From the NCBI RefSeq assembly GCF_040654195.1, contig NZ_JBFAHM010000005.1:248001-312000 (forward strand): a DNA stretch of 64,000 bases. Reading direction: 5' to 3'. Below, piece after piece: positions 36,673-45,938 of the stretch. The position numbers and the translations under genes were made by a program. Each line of letters opens with the position of its first letter. Positions within the stretch are counted from its first letter, which is position 1. This DNA comes from Hamadaea sp013361475. Its GTDB lineage: Bacteria; Actinomycetota; Actinomycetes; Mycobacteriales; Micromonosporaceae. Under the pieces are notes generated by a model. The model worked only from the letters and a program-made list of their open reading frames with translations. It ran no database searches and was not told the origin of the DNA.

Positions 36673-39446
36673 TCGTCGTCCCCGGCATCCATGTCGTTCA
36701 TCTCCTGCTGCCAGATGGTGTTGACGACGTATTCGGTCGCTTCTGAGTTCTCCGACAATGGGAAGCTGATCGCGAATCCGATGAGCGGTAGGGGTTCTTG
36801 CTCGCCTTCGCTCGGGTGCGTAATGGGATAGATGATGAGTAGTGGCTGGTTCACGTTACGATGCCGGCGCAGTGGCTGGCCGCTCGGAACCGTCGGCTCG
36901 ACGTACGGCTTGTTGCGTCGTTGAGCGCTCTGTTGCCGAACGAGCTTGGTCTCCGCGAGCGCGTTGTCAAACTGTTCTTTTGTGAGATCGACGCTCTCGT
37001 CGGATGGGCTGAGCACGCGGCGGACCGTGTACTGGCCCTCCTCAGGCAGCTTGTTCTTGGCGGGACCTCGAGTAACGAGGGGTACGGTCCGGCTCCCGAT
37101 CGGCATCTGGGAGCCGTTACCTCCAGCAAGAAGGACCGACCATGAGGTGAGTTCATTGACATAAATGCAACGGCGGATGTACTCGGATATCAGGGCCGGG
37201 CGTACACGATATGACCTGCGGTCGGGCCGGTATCCTTCAAGGAATCCGTCGATGACCTCGGACGCGGGTACGTTACTCCACAGGACCCCCGATCCGCTGC
37301 GTCCGGCGAAGCAGCCAAGTTCGTCCAACCGCGTGATGAACGCTGAGAGATTCTTGAAGTTCGCTGTGACAACGTCGGCTTTCAAAGAGAAGGTAGTCGT
37401 CTCTGGCAGCTCGCCGGAGTAGCTGAGCTTGACCTTGATACCGCGACGCATCTTGTTCTGCGCTGTCACAGCAAGACCAGCCGACGAAGAACGCACGCGT
37501 AGTCCGAAAGTCTCGGGCGTCTCGCCCAACGCGGACATCTCTTCAAAGTCCCGGCGCAGTTCATTGTCCGCAGCGGTAATTTCCGTGTATGCCTTAAGTA
37601 GGTTCTTGGTCGTATACAGCCTGCACAGGTCCTCGTAGCCGGGGCGGTAGCCGAACCATCGGCCCATCTGGAGCAACGTGTCATACGTGTTTGATGCCCG
37701 CAGGTAGTAGCTGACGCTGAGCCCCTCAAGCGTAAGCCCGCGCGAGAGTTTGTCGCCTCCGATGGCGATGACCGACAAGCCAGCCTTGCGGTTGTCGTAG
37801 TACTGAAGGGCGTCCTGAGCTGAACCGTTTACCGCGCGCACCTGGATCTTTCGCAGCGCCGGCAGTAAATGCGGCTCGATCTGTTGCCACGTAAATCGCG
37901 ACGCCTCGTCCGCTGGGAAGACCAACGTGGTGGGGACGAAATCTTGTTCCCACAGTTCACGCAGACGTGCGAGGGAACTGGCGGCTTGGGCCCCGCGGCC
38001 ATCGCGGAGTCGGTCCGCTATCAGTGCAATGTAGTCATCAATTTGTTCCCTCACACGGTTCTGCACGCTGATGAACCGGGTGACATGGATCAGCATGCTG
38101 TTGTGCTCTGTGACCTGGCCGCGGGCGCGCCGGGCGGCGCAGGTCAGCGCAAATGACAGCAATGCCTGCTTGAGTGACACGGGCAACTCGTCCGGTGGAA
38201 CCCAGTCCTTCTTGTGGCCGCTCGGCATCCAGTCTTGGTAGTCAGTCGTGGGACGCGTCACCGGCAAGGCCGGAACATCATCTGAGTCCGAGTCCTCGAA
38301 GCGGATTCCGAAGATCTTCTCTGGGCCAAGATAGTTGGTGGGCGCGCGTAGGCTCTCAATGAAGCTGATAGGAAAGAGGTCCTGACCCAAGACGTCGTGC
38401 TCTGCCTCAGGGTCGATATAGATATTGGCGAAAGGTGTGGCAGTGAAGCCGACGTATGCTGCCTTTTCGAAGCTGTTGAGTAACCTGCGAATCGCGGCAT
38501 TGATCTTGGTTGGGTCGGTGTCGTCCTCCTTGCTGGTATCGACTGAAGCGTGGTCCGCCTCGTCGTCGATGATTAGGGCCGGAACGTCATAGACGAGCTT
38601 CTCACCGTTGTCGCCAGCTTCTTGGCCCTCGACTTCGACGATCCACTTGCGGATGTACTCAAGGATGCTCTTGTGCTTCTTGACGACCAGAACGATCGGC
38701 ACATCACCGACGGGAAGGTTGATGTTGCTCGCAACGTTCCGCTTGAAGTCGCCCTTCTCTGCACTGTTAGTAAGCGAGGCGATCTTCAGTCGCTTGTGGA
38801 GTGGCAACGCGCCGACGCCCATTTTGTGAGTCGCTTCGTCCGAGCGCAATTGGAATTGGGTGTCAAAGCCGAGGAGGCCCTCATCTACGCGTAGTTGTGT
38901 CTGGCTTCTCAGGCTGTTATGGATGCCCGCGAGGATAATGATGAGCTTATATCCGGCATCTGCCGCTTTGCAGGCGAGTCCGATGTAGTTCCCGGTCTTT
39001 CCAGATTGAACTTGGCCGACCGCAAGACCGGTGCGCCGCCATCGCCCAGCGCGTTGGGGATCTTCGAGTTGCCGAAGGATCCGCCCCGTGGTCTTGTCTA
39101 GCTGGCGTACCACCGGAGGCGGAAGCAGTTTTACGTCTTGAAGGAAATGCTTGTACCGCTCCCAGAACTCCCATGGCCTCTCAACCTCGGCCTGAGGAAG
39201 CCAATCGATGTGGTTCCTGCTGTCCGACAGACCTACCGAGTCTTCCTGCCATACTGCGAGCTTGGCCTGTACTTCGCGCAGCAGTTGGTCGTAGTCAACT
39301 GGGAAACCGCGCTTCTGTTGCATCACGCACACGACATCGACGCTCTCGCGTACTTCTTCGGCCGTCGGCTGCCGGTCCTGCGGCAACATGGCCATCACAA
39401 GACGAATCGCCGGGCTGACGACGTCCTCGGCATCGGGTGTCTTCAC
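36669..39446 (-). CDS. Z1 domain ATPase of restriction-modification module
   Basis: 925 residues. Walker A GQVQSGKT at 144-151 (with the Z1-typical GxVQSGKT), Walker B LIIDDEADHAS with Asp294-Asp295-Glu296, and SF2-like motifs KAAYVGFTATPFANIYID and GGDKLSRGLTLEGLSVSYYL. The latter is the Z1 signature, followed by QMGRWFGYRPGYEDLCRLY, an arginine-finger-like motif. The C-terminal 250 residues are alpha/beta. Z1 proteins are motor ATPases found with GHKL ATPases, cytosine methylases and nucleases. It lies 20 bp downstream of the GHKL gene and overlaps the nuclease gene. Confidence 0.88.
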   Translation of the reverse strand: MKTPDAEDVVSPAIRLVMAMLPQDRQPTAEEVRESVDVVCVMQQKRGFPVDYDQLLREVQAKLAVWQEDSVGLSDSRNHIDWLPQAEVERPWEFWERYKHFLQDVKLLPPPVVRQLDKTTGRILRQLEDPQRAGRWRRTGLAVGQVQSGKTGNYIGLACKAADAGYKLIIILAGIHNSLRSQTQLRVDEGLLGFDTQFQLRSDEATHKMGVGALPLHKRLKIASLTNSAEKGDFKRNVASNINLPVGDVPIVLVVKKHKSILEYIRKWIVEVEGQEAGDNGEKLVYDVPALIIDDEADHASVDTSKEDDTDPTKINAAIRRLLNSFEKAAYVGFTATPFANIYIDPEAEHDVLGQDLFPISFIESLRAPTNYLGPEKIFGIRFEDSDSDDVPALPVTRPTTDYQDWMPSGHKKDWVPPDELPVSLKQALLSFALTCAARRARGQVTEHNSMLIHVTRFISVQNRVREQIDDYIALIADRLRDGRGAQAASSLARLRELWEQDFVPTTLVFPADEASRFTWQQIEPHLLPALRKIQVRAVNGSAQDALQYYDNRKAGLSVIAIGGDKLSRGLTLEGLSVSYYLRASNTYDTLLQMGRWFGYRPGYEDLCRLYTTKNLLKAYTEITAADNELRRDFEEMSALGETPETFGLRVRSSSAGLAVTAQNKMRRGIKVKLSYSGELPETTTFSLKADVVTANFKNLSAFITRLDELGCFAGRSGSGVLWSNVPASEVIDGFLEGYRPDRRSYRVRPALISEYIRRCIYVNELTSWSVLLAGGNGSQMPIGSRTVPLVTRGPAKNKLPEEGQYTVRRVLSPSDESVDLTKEQFDNALAETKLVRQQSAQRRNKPYVEPTVPSGQPLRRHRNVNQPLLIIYPITHPSEGEQEPLPLIGFAISFPLSENSEATEYVVNTIWQQEMNDMDAGDDE

Positions 39447-39466
39447 TAGTCACGTCTCCGGATGTA

Positions 39467-40930
39467 CTAGTCGGTGGTCGCTCGCCAGAAGCCGTCCATT
39501 TCGTCGAACGGTGGCATCAGGGCGAGTCGGCGTCGGGCCTCGTGTGTCGTGAGACCCTCCTGTTCCATGGCGGCGCAGATGCGTTCAGCCACCCGTACGG
39601 CGTCGTCCGATGCCGCGGTGAAGGGCTCTGGGTCGTCGGCGGCATCGGTCTCGTGGAGAATGCGCAGCGTGGCGACTGGAACTGTTTCCTCCACCAGACG
39701 CAGCAACGCGAGCAGGTCGCGCTGTCCGCCGCTGCCGGATAGCACTCGGTTGACAAGCGGATGCTCTCGGTTGATCCGCAGCCGTATCCGTCCGTCGTTT
39801 TTGCTTACGCGCCATGCGTAGGTGAAGCTAGCCGCATGCGTCCGAGCGGCAATCCGGCCGCGGTGACTGACTACCTCTGCTGCGCGGGCGCGTGCAGCAG
39901 TGCCTAGCCTCTTCAGGTGTCGTCGTACACCCGTGGGTGGCACGGCTGTCGATTTTCGAACGTCGATGGACCAATCCCTGTCCGCCTCGGCGGGAATGTC
40001 GACGGCGATCCGTGCGAGGTTGTACCGGTCGTCGCGGCGGAAGCCCCGGATGCCAAGCCAGTCACCAGCGAGGATCAGCCGATTGCGCCGGTAGAGATAG
40101 AAGCCCTGTTGATCCAGCCAGCCAGCGGGGCCGGCTGCCTGCTGCTGTTCGATCAGGCTCAGACGCTTCAGATGAGGAAGTATGAAGGCTTCGATTCGTA
40201 CGGTACCGCCGCCGCTAGGTGCGTCCTCGACAGGAAGCCGTTGCACCGATGGATGATGCTGGAGGAACGGATCCCAGGGTTCGACACTCTCTCCGTTGAC
40301 GATGATACGCAGCCGGTTGCGGCCCACCAGAAATCGAGCAAATACCATGCCAAGATGCGCCTCGACCTGGTGCATCTCCTCATAGAACTGCTTCTCGGAC
40401 CGAGCGCCCTCCGAGATGTCGTTGTAACGGTGCAGTTCGCGCCAGATTACTACCGTTCCGCGATCGTGCTTCTGAACGCGCTGTCGTATGGCCTCCGTCT
40501 CCGAATCGGTGTCGCGGAGAAGTCTCCATTCGCCCGACGTCTGCACAATACCCAGATTCCAGGTTCTCATCGCCCACTGACCTGCGAGTGCGGCGCTGGC
40601 TACGGTCAACTGTCCTGACTGGGAGAACGATGCACTCTTCAGGCCCATGCCGAAGCGGCCAAGGTCACGCTGAGACCTAGCCGTGGCGAACCCGCGGCCA
40701 GCAACCGTCATTGCCTCGACAAGCCCGGTCTGCGTCATGCCGTCGCCATCGTCAGCGATAGCTATCCATGACTCCTGCCCGTCCCATGTGAACCATATGT
40801 CGATCTGCCGAGCGTTTGCCGCGATGCTGTTGTCGACGAGGTCGGCCACCGCGGCCTGAATGGTGTACCCCATTGCCCGGAGCGAGGCGATGGTTCCTGC
40901 CGGGTCCGGGTTGACGATGTCATAGCTCAT
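39467..40930 (-). CDS. GHKL (MutL/MORC-like) ATPase, first of two
   Basis: 487 residues from ATG 40930; the extra 13 codons upstream lack a site. Bergerat-fold motifs are complete: Asn34 in ADLVDNSIAAN, ADDGDGM at 59-65, GRFGMGLKSAS at 91-101, and a downstream GTVVIWRELHR strand. The C-terminal half has no recognised catalytic motif. GHKL ATPases of this kind act as DNA-dependent clamps in restriction-modification systems (MORC-related work). It heads the leftward operon and is divergent from the Dcm gene, sharing a 485-bp control region. Confidence 0.85.
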   Translation of the reverse strand: MSYDIVNPDPAGTIASLRAMGYTIQAAVADLVDNSIAANARQIDIWFTWDGQESWIAIADDGDGMTQTGLVEAMTVAGRGFATARSQRDLGRFGMGLKSASFSQSGQLTVASAALAGQWAMRTWNLGIVQTSGEWRLLRDTDSETEAIRQRVQKHDRGTVVIWRELHRYNDISEGARSEKQFYEEMHQVEAHLGMVFARFLVGRNRLRIIVNGESVEPWDPFLQHHPSVQRLPVEDAPSGGGTVRIEAFILPHLKRLSLIEQQQAAGPAGWLDQQGFYLYRRNRLILAGDWLGIRGFRRDDRYNLARIAVDIPAEADRDWSIDVRKSTAVPPTGVRRHLKRLGTAARARAAEVVSHRGRIAARTHAASFTYAWRVSKNDGRIRLRINREHPLVNRVLSGSGGQRDLLALLRLVEETVPVATLRILHETDAADDPEPFTAASDDAVRVAERICAAMEQEGLTTHEARRRLALMPPFDEMDGFWRATTD

Positions 40931-41415
40931 GTGCCGCAAGCCTCGCCAGACGAGACGACACCGGGCCACTTGCGGCCGTCATGACGCCCTCCCCCTCAAC
41001 AACGGACGGCTGTGCCATCCAAGCCGGAGGCATAGTCCGGGCAACGCAGCGCAGTTTTAGGCGCGGCACGGCGCGACAGTCAGATGAGGTGAGGCGGCTC
41101 GACATCTCTGCAAGCTCCGGGTGAAGAGGACCGGTCAGATGTGAAGTGCACTACGTCTACAGGATATGCAGACGTCTGACCGGACGGGGTCTAGAGTGAG
41201 CGGGAACCGAACGTGCGGTTGTCGGCACGTTGCCGTCCGTACAGTGAGATATCAGCCACTAGTGCCGCGGTAGGTCGATTTGGGTCGATAATATAACCTT
41301 TTGGTCGTTTCTCCTTGCGCAACGGTTGTCGTACGCGTATGTCATCGTCAGCGCAAATGTCCGCCGAGGTAATCTGCCACGGCGGCGATCGGGGTGCGGC
41401 CATGAGGAGGCGTTG
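40931..41415. other. Divergent control region between GHKL/Z1 operon and methyltransferase
   Basis: About 485 bp without a supported gene. It includes an unusually AT-rich patch near 41285-41300 (cgataatataacc) in an otherwise GC-rich setting, a plausible -10 region or operator zone. The plus-strand ribosome-binding site AGGAGG at 41405-41410 belongs to the methyltransferase gene. A 104-codon minus frame at 41191-41505 overlaps the methyltransferase start and is rejected. Confidence 0.4.
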
Positions 41416-43368
41416 TTGAACGGGGACGCAGAGTCCAAGCGGGCACCGTACGGTGTGAAGCTTGTTCGCGGTCCGTTCCTTCGGCTCGCGCCGCACAGAC
41501 ACCATACCGAGGACGAGAAGCGTTTCCTGGCGTGGACAGCAAAGCTCCGCGACCGCGGTGCCCGGTTGGCTGCCGACCTATTTTCTGGTGCAGGTGGACT
41601 CAGCCTCGGCCTCGAAGCTGCGGGCTGGAAGGTCGTGCTATCCGCTGACCACTTCAGCGAAGCTGTCGAGACGCACCGTCACCACTTTGGTGGCATGGCC
41701 TTGGATTGGGACTTGGCTGACCCGGACCGTGTCGACAAGATTGCACAGCTTGTACGTGACGCTGGAGTCGAGCTGCTGGCCGGCGGACCGCCGTGCCAGC
41801 CCTTTTCGAAGGCGGGCAGGTCGAAGATCCGGCACCGTGTCCGCGAGCATCTTAGAGATCCTCACGATGAGCGCCGTGAGCTGTGGCGGTCCTTTGTCGA
41901 GGTCGTCCGGCAGGCCAGGCCGCGGGCAGTCCTGATGGAGAACGTGCCGGACATGGCGCTGGACCGTGAAATGTTCATCTTGCGTGACATGGTGCACGAA
42001 CTGGAGGAAATGGGCTACGCCGTTGAGGAGAGGGTCGTTGAGACCTTCCGCTACGGGGTTCCACAGTTCAGACAGCGGCTGATCCTCGTCGGGCTGTCGG
42101 GCAACGTCAGTTTTGGCTGGCCCAAGATGACGGAGAAGCGGACCACCGTATGGAATGCGATCGGCGATCTACCGCCGGTCGAGGGCGGATGGCGACCTGA
42201 GGGCGGGGCACTGGGCTACATCAAGTACGGCGGCCCTCAGTCCACGTTCCAGAAGAAGATGCGTCAAGGTGTGCGGGCCTCGGATCGCGACAAGGTGTTC
42301 GATCACATCACCCGTCCGGTTCGTGAGGATGATCGCGAGATCTTCGACATGATGGATGCGAGCACCCGCTACTCGGACCTGCCAGAGGAGATGCGGCGGT
42401 ATCGGGCAGATATCTTCGACGACAAGTACAAACGCCTGGATGCGAATGATCTTTCGCGAACTATCGTGGCCCATATCGCGAAGGACGGCTACGGGTTTAT
42501 CCATCCGCACCAGCCGCGCACGCTCACGGTCCGTGAGGCCGCGCGTCTGCAGACCTTCCCGGACTGGTTTCGATTCGCCGGGCCGCCGTCGTTCGCCTTC
42601 AAACAGATCGGCAACGCGGTCCCACCTCTGCTCGGAGAGCACCTGGGCAAGGCGATCATGTCCAGCCTCGATCTCGGTAAGACCGTTTCGCACACGACGA
42701 CTGAGGTCGGCCGACTACTGGCGCGCTGGTTCGACGGCACTCAGCTCACCGCGGTGCCTTGGCTCAAGGCTGACACTCGTTGGCAGGTGATTTCCAGCGA
42801 GCTGATGCTCGACCGTGCCCCGGCCGAACATATCCGCCTCCTGTGGCCCTTGCTCCGTCGCTGGGCGACGCCGGAACAGACGCTGGCAGCGGCTGACGAA
42901 GTTACCGAGATCGCGAAATGGTTGGGTCGGCAGAGCAAGGCGCTGGCCCTTCTCGCAACGGCAGAAAGGTTCGAAGACGACCCGTCAGCGCTCGAGGAAG
43001 ATGACAAGGCTCGTGCCTCGTGGGGCCTGAACACAACTGTCGTGGATCTGGCGATTCTTGCGGTGCCGGTTAAGGACCAGGACAACGCAGAGCAACCGGT
43101 GATTGTAGGCAAAGGAGTCGCTCGGGTGGCGGCGAGGTTTACGGGTGATCCCGTCAACCGACGCAACATCCTGACGGATGGCCGTCTGGCGGTGGCACGC
43201 ATGATCGGCTACGGGACCGAGGCCCGCTCGGCGCACTTGGCGTTGGTCGAGATCGCCAATTCGGTATGCCGGCCCGAGGTGTCTCACTGCTTCGCCTGCC
43301 CGTTGGCGAAGCTCTGCCATGATGCTCAGATGGGCGAGGCGCCGTCTGACGACGGCGACTTCTTCTGA
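41416..43368 (+). CDS. Dcm-type DNA cytosine-5 methyltransferase fused to HhH-GPD glycosylase-like domain
   Basis: 650 residues from TTG 41416, chosen because AGGAGG ends 5 bases upstream; upstream frame sequence is not protein-like. Residues 37-425: 5mC methyltransferase with DLFSGAGGLSLGLEAAGW, catalytic Cys127 in GGPPCQPFS, ENVPDM, QRLILVG, and RTLTVREAARLQTFPDWF. Residues about 440-650 resemble MutY/EndoIII: ISSELMLDRAPAEHIRLLWPLLRRWATPEQTL, a GKGVARVAARF hairpin region, and Asp588 in ILTDGRLAVARMIG. Cys618-X6-Cys625-X2-Cys628-X5-Cys634 matches the [4Fe-4S] loop exactly. The catalytic lysine of bifunctional EndoIII is not evident. It probably methylates cytosine and removes T or another lesion at its own sites. 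Confidence 0.85.
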   Translation: MNGDAESKRAPYGVKLVRGPFLRLAPHRHHTEDEKRFLAWTAKLRDRGARLAADLFSGAGGLSLGLEAAGWKVVLSADHFSEAVETHRHHFGGMALDWDLADPDRVDKIAQLVRDAGVELLAGGPPCQPFSKAGRSKIRHRVREHLRDPHDERRELWRSFVEVVRQARPRAVLMENVPDMALDREMFILRDMVHELEEMGYAVEERVVETFRYGVPQFRQRLILVGLSGNVSFGWPKMTEKRTTVWNAIGDLPPVEGGWRPEGGALGYIKYGGPQSTFQKKMRQGVRASDRDKVFDHITRPVREDDREIFDMMDASTRYSDLPEEMRRYRADIFDDKYKRLDANDLSRTIVAHIAKDGYGFIHPHQPRTLTVREAARLQTFPDWFRFAGPPSFAFKQIGNAVPPLLGEHLGKAIMSSLDLGKTVSHTTTEVGRLLARWFDGTQLTAVPWLKADTRWQVISSELMLDRAPAEHIRLLWPLLRRWATPEQTLAAADEVTEIAKWLGRQSKALALLATAERFEDDPSALEEDDKARASWGLNTTVVDLAILAVPVKDQDNAEQPVIVGKGVARVAARFTGDPVNRRNILTDGRLAVARMIGYGTEARSAHLALVEIANSVCRPEVSHCFACPLAKLCHDAQMGEAPSDDGDFF

Positions 43369-43823
43369 CCGGCCGGGTCGGATAGCCGTTCCAGCCACGC
43401 TTCGCGGATCCTTGCCGCGGCCTCGTCCGGATCCTCGTGTTCCCAGACGCGGATGACAGCCCAGCCGAGCTCCCTGAGGCTTGTGTTCACGGCTTGGTCG
43501 CGAGCGACGTTGGTCCCAAGCTTCGCTTGCCACCACTCCGCGTTGTTGCGTGGAGAGGTGCCGTGCTGCGGACAACGATGCCAGAAGCAACCGTCGATGA
43601 ACACGGCAATGCGAGCACGGGTAAGAGCAATATCGGGTCGGCCGGGTAGCCGCTGGTGGATCCGGAAGCGCAAACCCAGCCGGTGCATGGCCCGCCGTAC
43701 GGCTACCTCAGGTCGGGTGGATGCACGTGGCATCCTGCTCATCTGCCGGGCCACACTTTCATTGAGCGCCGTCGGGTGACGCCTTGTGGGCTCGCTTCCT
43801 CCGGGGGAATTTACGGCAGGCAC
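43326..43823 (-). CDS. vsr: Very short patch repair endonuclease Vsr
   Basis: 165 residues. Core: MSRMPRASTRPEVAVRRAMH, LGLRFRIHQRLPGRPDIAL, Asp64 in RPDI, VFIDGCFWHRCP at 74-85, NAEWWQAKLGTNVARDQAVN and LGWAVIRVWEHE. All are hallmark Vsr elements, including the zinc-binding Cys/His and catalytic Asp. Vsr nicks next to T in T:G mismatches that arise by deamination of Dcm-made 5-methylcytosine. The gene is convergent with and overlaps the Dcm-fusion gene by 43 bp, and lies 8 bp downstream of the second GHKL gene. The N-terminal 20 residues are weakly supported; a start at Met28 is possible. Confidence 0.93.
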   Translation of the reverse strand: MPAVNSPGGSEPTRRHPTALNESVARQMSRMPRASTRPEVAVRRAMHRLGLRFRIHQRLPGRPDIALTRARIAVFIDGCFWHRCPQHGTSPRNNAEWWQAKLGTNVARDQAVNTSLRELGWAVIRVWEHEDPDEAAARIREAWLERLSDPAGQKKSPSSDGASPI

Positions 43824-43831
43824 TCGTTAGC

Positions 43832-45163
43832 TCACCCTGTCAGTCCGAGACCCCCAGCTACATCGGGAGCTGTCTCGTTCAGTGCTGCAATGATCTTCTT
43901 GAACGCAGCGTACTCTCCAGCCTGCATGGCGGCTGCGCGCAGGGCAAGGCCGATGTCGCCGAGGACGGCGTGCTGAGGCGGCAGCTCGACCGCGGTCTGC
44001 GCAGCCGGCCGCTCGGCTTGGCCAGGAATAACCGTGCGAGGTGTCTCACCTGTGCGGCGCGCCGTCTTGCGATAGGCGTCGTCGGCTCTGGTGCACAATT
44101 CGCTCAAGGGATCCTCGAGCATCTGACGAATCTGCGAAGGCAAGCTCACCCGCATCTTCGCAACGTTGATATTGAACGCCTCGTCTAGCTCTGTCCCGAA
44201 GTCCAGAGAGGCCCGGGCTAGTTTCGTGTGCTCATCAATCCCGCGGATGCCTGCCCAGCCACCCCACTGCACCAGCCGGTCCGCCCGGTAGATGTACAGG
44301 CCCTGCTGGCGGTTCCAGTTCATCGGGCCCGAGAGCCGCTCGAACTCGGCGGGCGAACTGAACTGGTCACGCGCTGGCAGGATGTAGCGTTCCAGCCTGA
44401 CCATCCCGGAGGCATCGCCCACGGCCAACTCGAAGGTCATCGGGGCAAGGGCCTTCGTGGCTCGCTGGCCCGGGGCGAACGGATTCCACGGCTGTACCTT
44501 CAAACCATTGACGGTCATCTGAACGGAAGTCGTAGATCCACCTTCGAGGTACCGGTGAAAGACCATCGCGAGGTGGACGGCTGTGCGCTCAGCGAGATTT
44601 TCGAGACGTCTGCGCGCCCACGCCCCTTCCGGTCGACGCTCGGGAAGAACCCTGTCCAGAGTTCGCCAAAGGACGACCGTACCCGGGCCGTCGAGGAGCT
44701 TTGCTTTCGCCCGAGAGATCCTCGGGTCGATGGGCGGATCTACCACGATCCAGTCATCTACCTCGTCAATGAGGTCAAGATCCAGTGTTCGGACAGAGCG
44801 GGCCCTGCTTCGTTCTCCGGTCCGGCTCACGACGGTCAGACTGCGGCATTGCGAAAGCGATGCAGTTTTCAACCCGAGGCCATAGCGTCCCAGCTCGCCG
44901 TTTCCGTAGCTTCGACGGGTGCCGAATCTGAGTGCCTCGTCTAGTTGCCCGGCGGTCATGCCGGCCCCGTCGTCGGTGATCATGACGTAGGAGTCCGGGC
45001 CGTCGAATTCGATTTCCACATCGACGCGCCTCGCGCCAGCGGCGATGCTGTTGTCGATGATGTCCGCAACGGCTGGCGCGAAGTCGTAGCCGATGTCGCG
45101 CAGTGAACGGGTCAGGCGCGAAGCCGATGGCGTGACGCTGAAGCGAGGTCGGGTCTCGAGCAT
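43832..45163 (-). CDS. GHKL (MutL/MORC-like) ATPase, second of two
   Basis: 443 residues. Bergerat motifs: Asn38 in ADIIDNSIAAG, TDDGAGM at 63-69, GRYGLGLKTASLS at 92-104, and GTVVLWRTLDR. It shares architecture with the 39467 protein (e.g. QGLYIYRADRLVQWGGWAGI against QGFYLYRRNRLILAGDWLGI), so the two are paralogues or a heteromeric pair. The C-terminus (about 370-443) differs. It is followed after 8 bp by vsr. Its probable role is an ATP-dependent DNA clamp coupling mismatch or methylation recognition to cleavage. The upstream gap of 114 bp may contain its promoter. Confidence 0.85.
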   Translation of the reverse strand: MLETRPRFSVTPSASRLTRSLRDIGYDFAPAVADIIDNSIAAGARRVDVEIEFDGPDSYVMITDDGAGMTAGQLDEALRFGTRRSYGNGELGRYGLGLKTASLSQCRSLTVVSRTGERSRARSVRTLDLDLIDEVDDWIVVDPPIDPRISRAKAKLLDGPGTVVLWRTLDRVLPERRPEGAWARRRLENLAERTAVHLAMVFHRYLEGGSTTSVQMTVNGLKVQPWNPFAPGQRATKALAPMTFELAVGDASGMVRLERYILPARDQFSSPAEFERLSGPMNWNRQQGLYIYRADRLVQWGGWAGIRGIDEHTKLARASLDFGTELDEAFNINVAKMRVSLPSQIRQMLEDPLSELCTRADDAYRKTARRTGETPRTVIPGQAERPAAQTAVELPPQHAVLGDIGLALRAAAMQAGEYAAFKKIIAALNETAPDVAGGLGLTG

Positions 45164-45277
45164 CGCAATCCCCCAAGACAGTAGATGCGGACGGAGACCA
45201 GGATCTCACATTGACATCGCCCGCTCCAGTCAGGCACGTCGGTCGGTGTGGCGAACGGTCGACTCGTCACGGCCCGG

Positions 45278-45916
45278 TTACTCGTCGCTGTCGTCTCTCT
45301 CGAGGAGCGCTAGGGCTGCGTCGAGCCATGGGGGTCGAGCCATGCTCTCAAAGTGCGCGCGGTGGTCGAACAGCATCTGCGCTAGGGCGTGTAGTGCTGT
45401 TACCGAGTTGCTGTAGATCCAGGCAACTCCTCCGCTGACCTCCATGCCGCAGCCCGACCGTTCGACATACGGGATGAGGTGGGACAGGCGTTCCGGCTCG
45501 GTTCCGAAGCCGACCTGAGGAGGCCGACTTATACCCGGATGACCCCGGCAGCTTGAACAGGTTGCGTACCCGGCGGCAGACAGCGCGTACACAAGTCCGG
45601 CAACTCCGATGTCCAGGTATCGGAATAGCTCGTCGAAGTCTGGCTCCTCCGGATCTTCGGAGATTTCGTGCGGCAGCCCGCGCCCGTGCGCCGACGAAAG
45701 GATCTCGTCGAAACTGGCCTCGTTGTCGGCCGACGCCGCATACTCCAGCCAGGCTTCTTCGGCTCGGAGACACTCATCGACCTCCGCCCACGATAAGTCG
45801 AGCAAGGGTTCGTAGTCACGGATGGCCTCGAAACCGTGAACGACAGTCTCAGGTGACAGCCGCTTGGGCGGAGAGCCGACTTCTATCGTCGTTTCGACTT
45901 CGTAGTGTGGGATCAT
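45278..45916 (-). CDS. Unassigned acidic protein with CxxC motif
   Basis: 212 residues from ATG 45916 (MIPHYEVETTIEVG), with GGGAG 9 bases upstream. The N-terminal half is acidic and helical (LSWAEVDECLRAEEAWLEYA), followed by VAGLVYALSAAGYATCSSCRGHPG, where CSSC-RGH may bind zinc. Then come RLSHLIPYVERSGCGMEVSG and a helical C-terminus. Proteins with this C-x-x-C-RGH segment recur in actinobacterial accessory regions but have no assigned role. It lies upstream of the second GHKL gene in the same direction, so it might belong to the methylation module. Confidence 0.6.
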   Translation of the reverse strand: MIPHYEVETTIEVGSPPKRLSPETVVHGFEAIRDYEPLLDLSWAEVDECLRAEEAWLEYAASADNEASFDEILSSAHGRGLPHEISEDPEEPDFDELFRYLDIGVAGLVYALSAAGYATCSSCRGHPGISRPPQVGFGTEPERLSHLIPYVERSGCGMEVSGGVAWIYSNSVTALHALAQMLFDHRAHFESMARPPWLDAALALLERDDSDE

Positions 45917-45938
45917 GGGGGTGATACTCCCACCCGGT

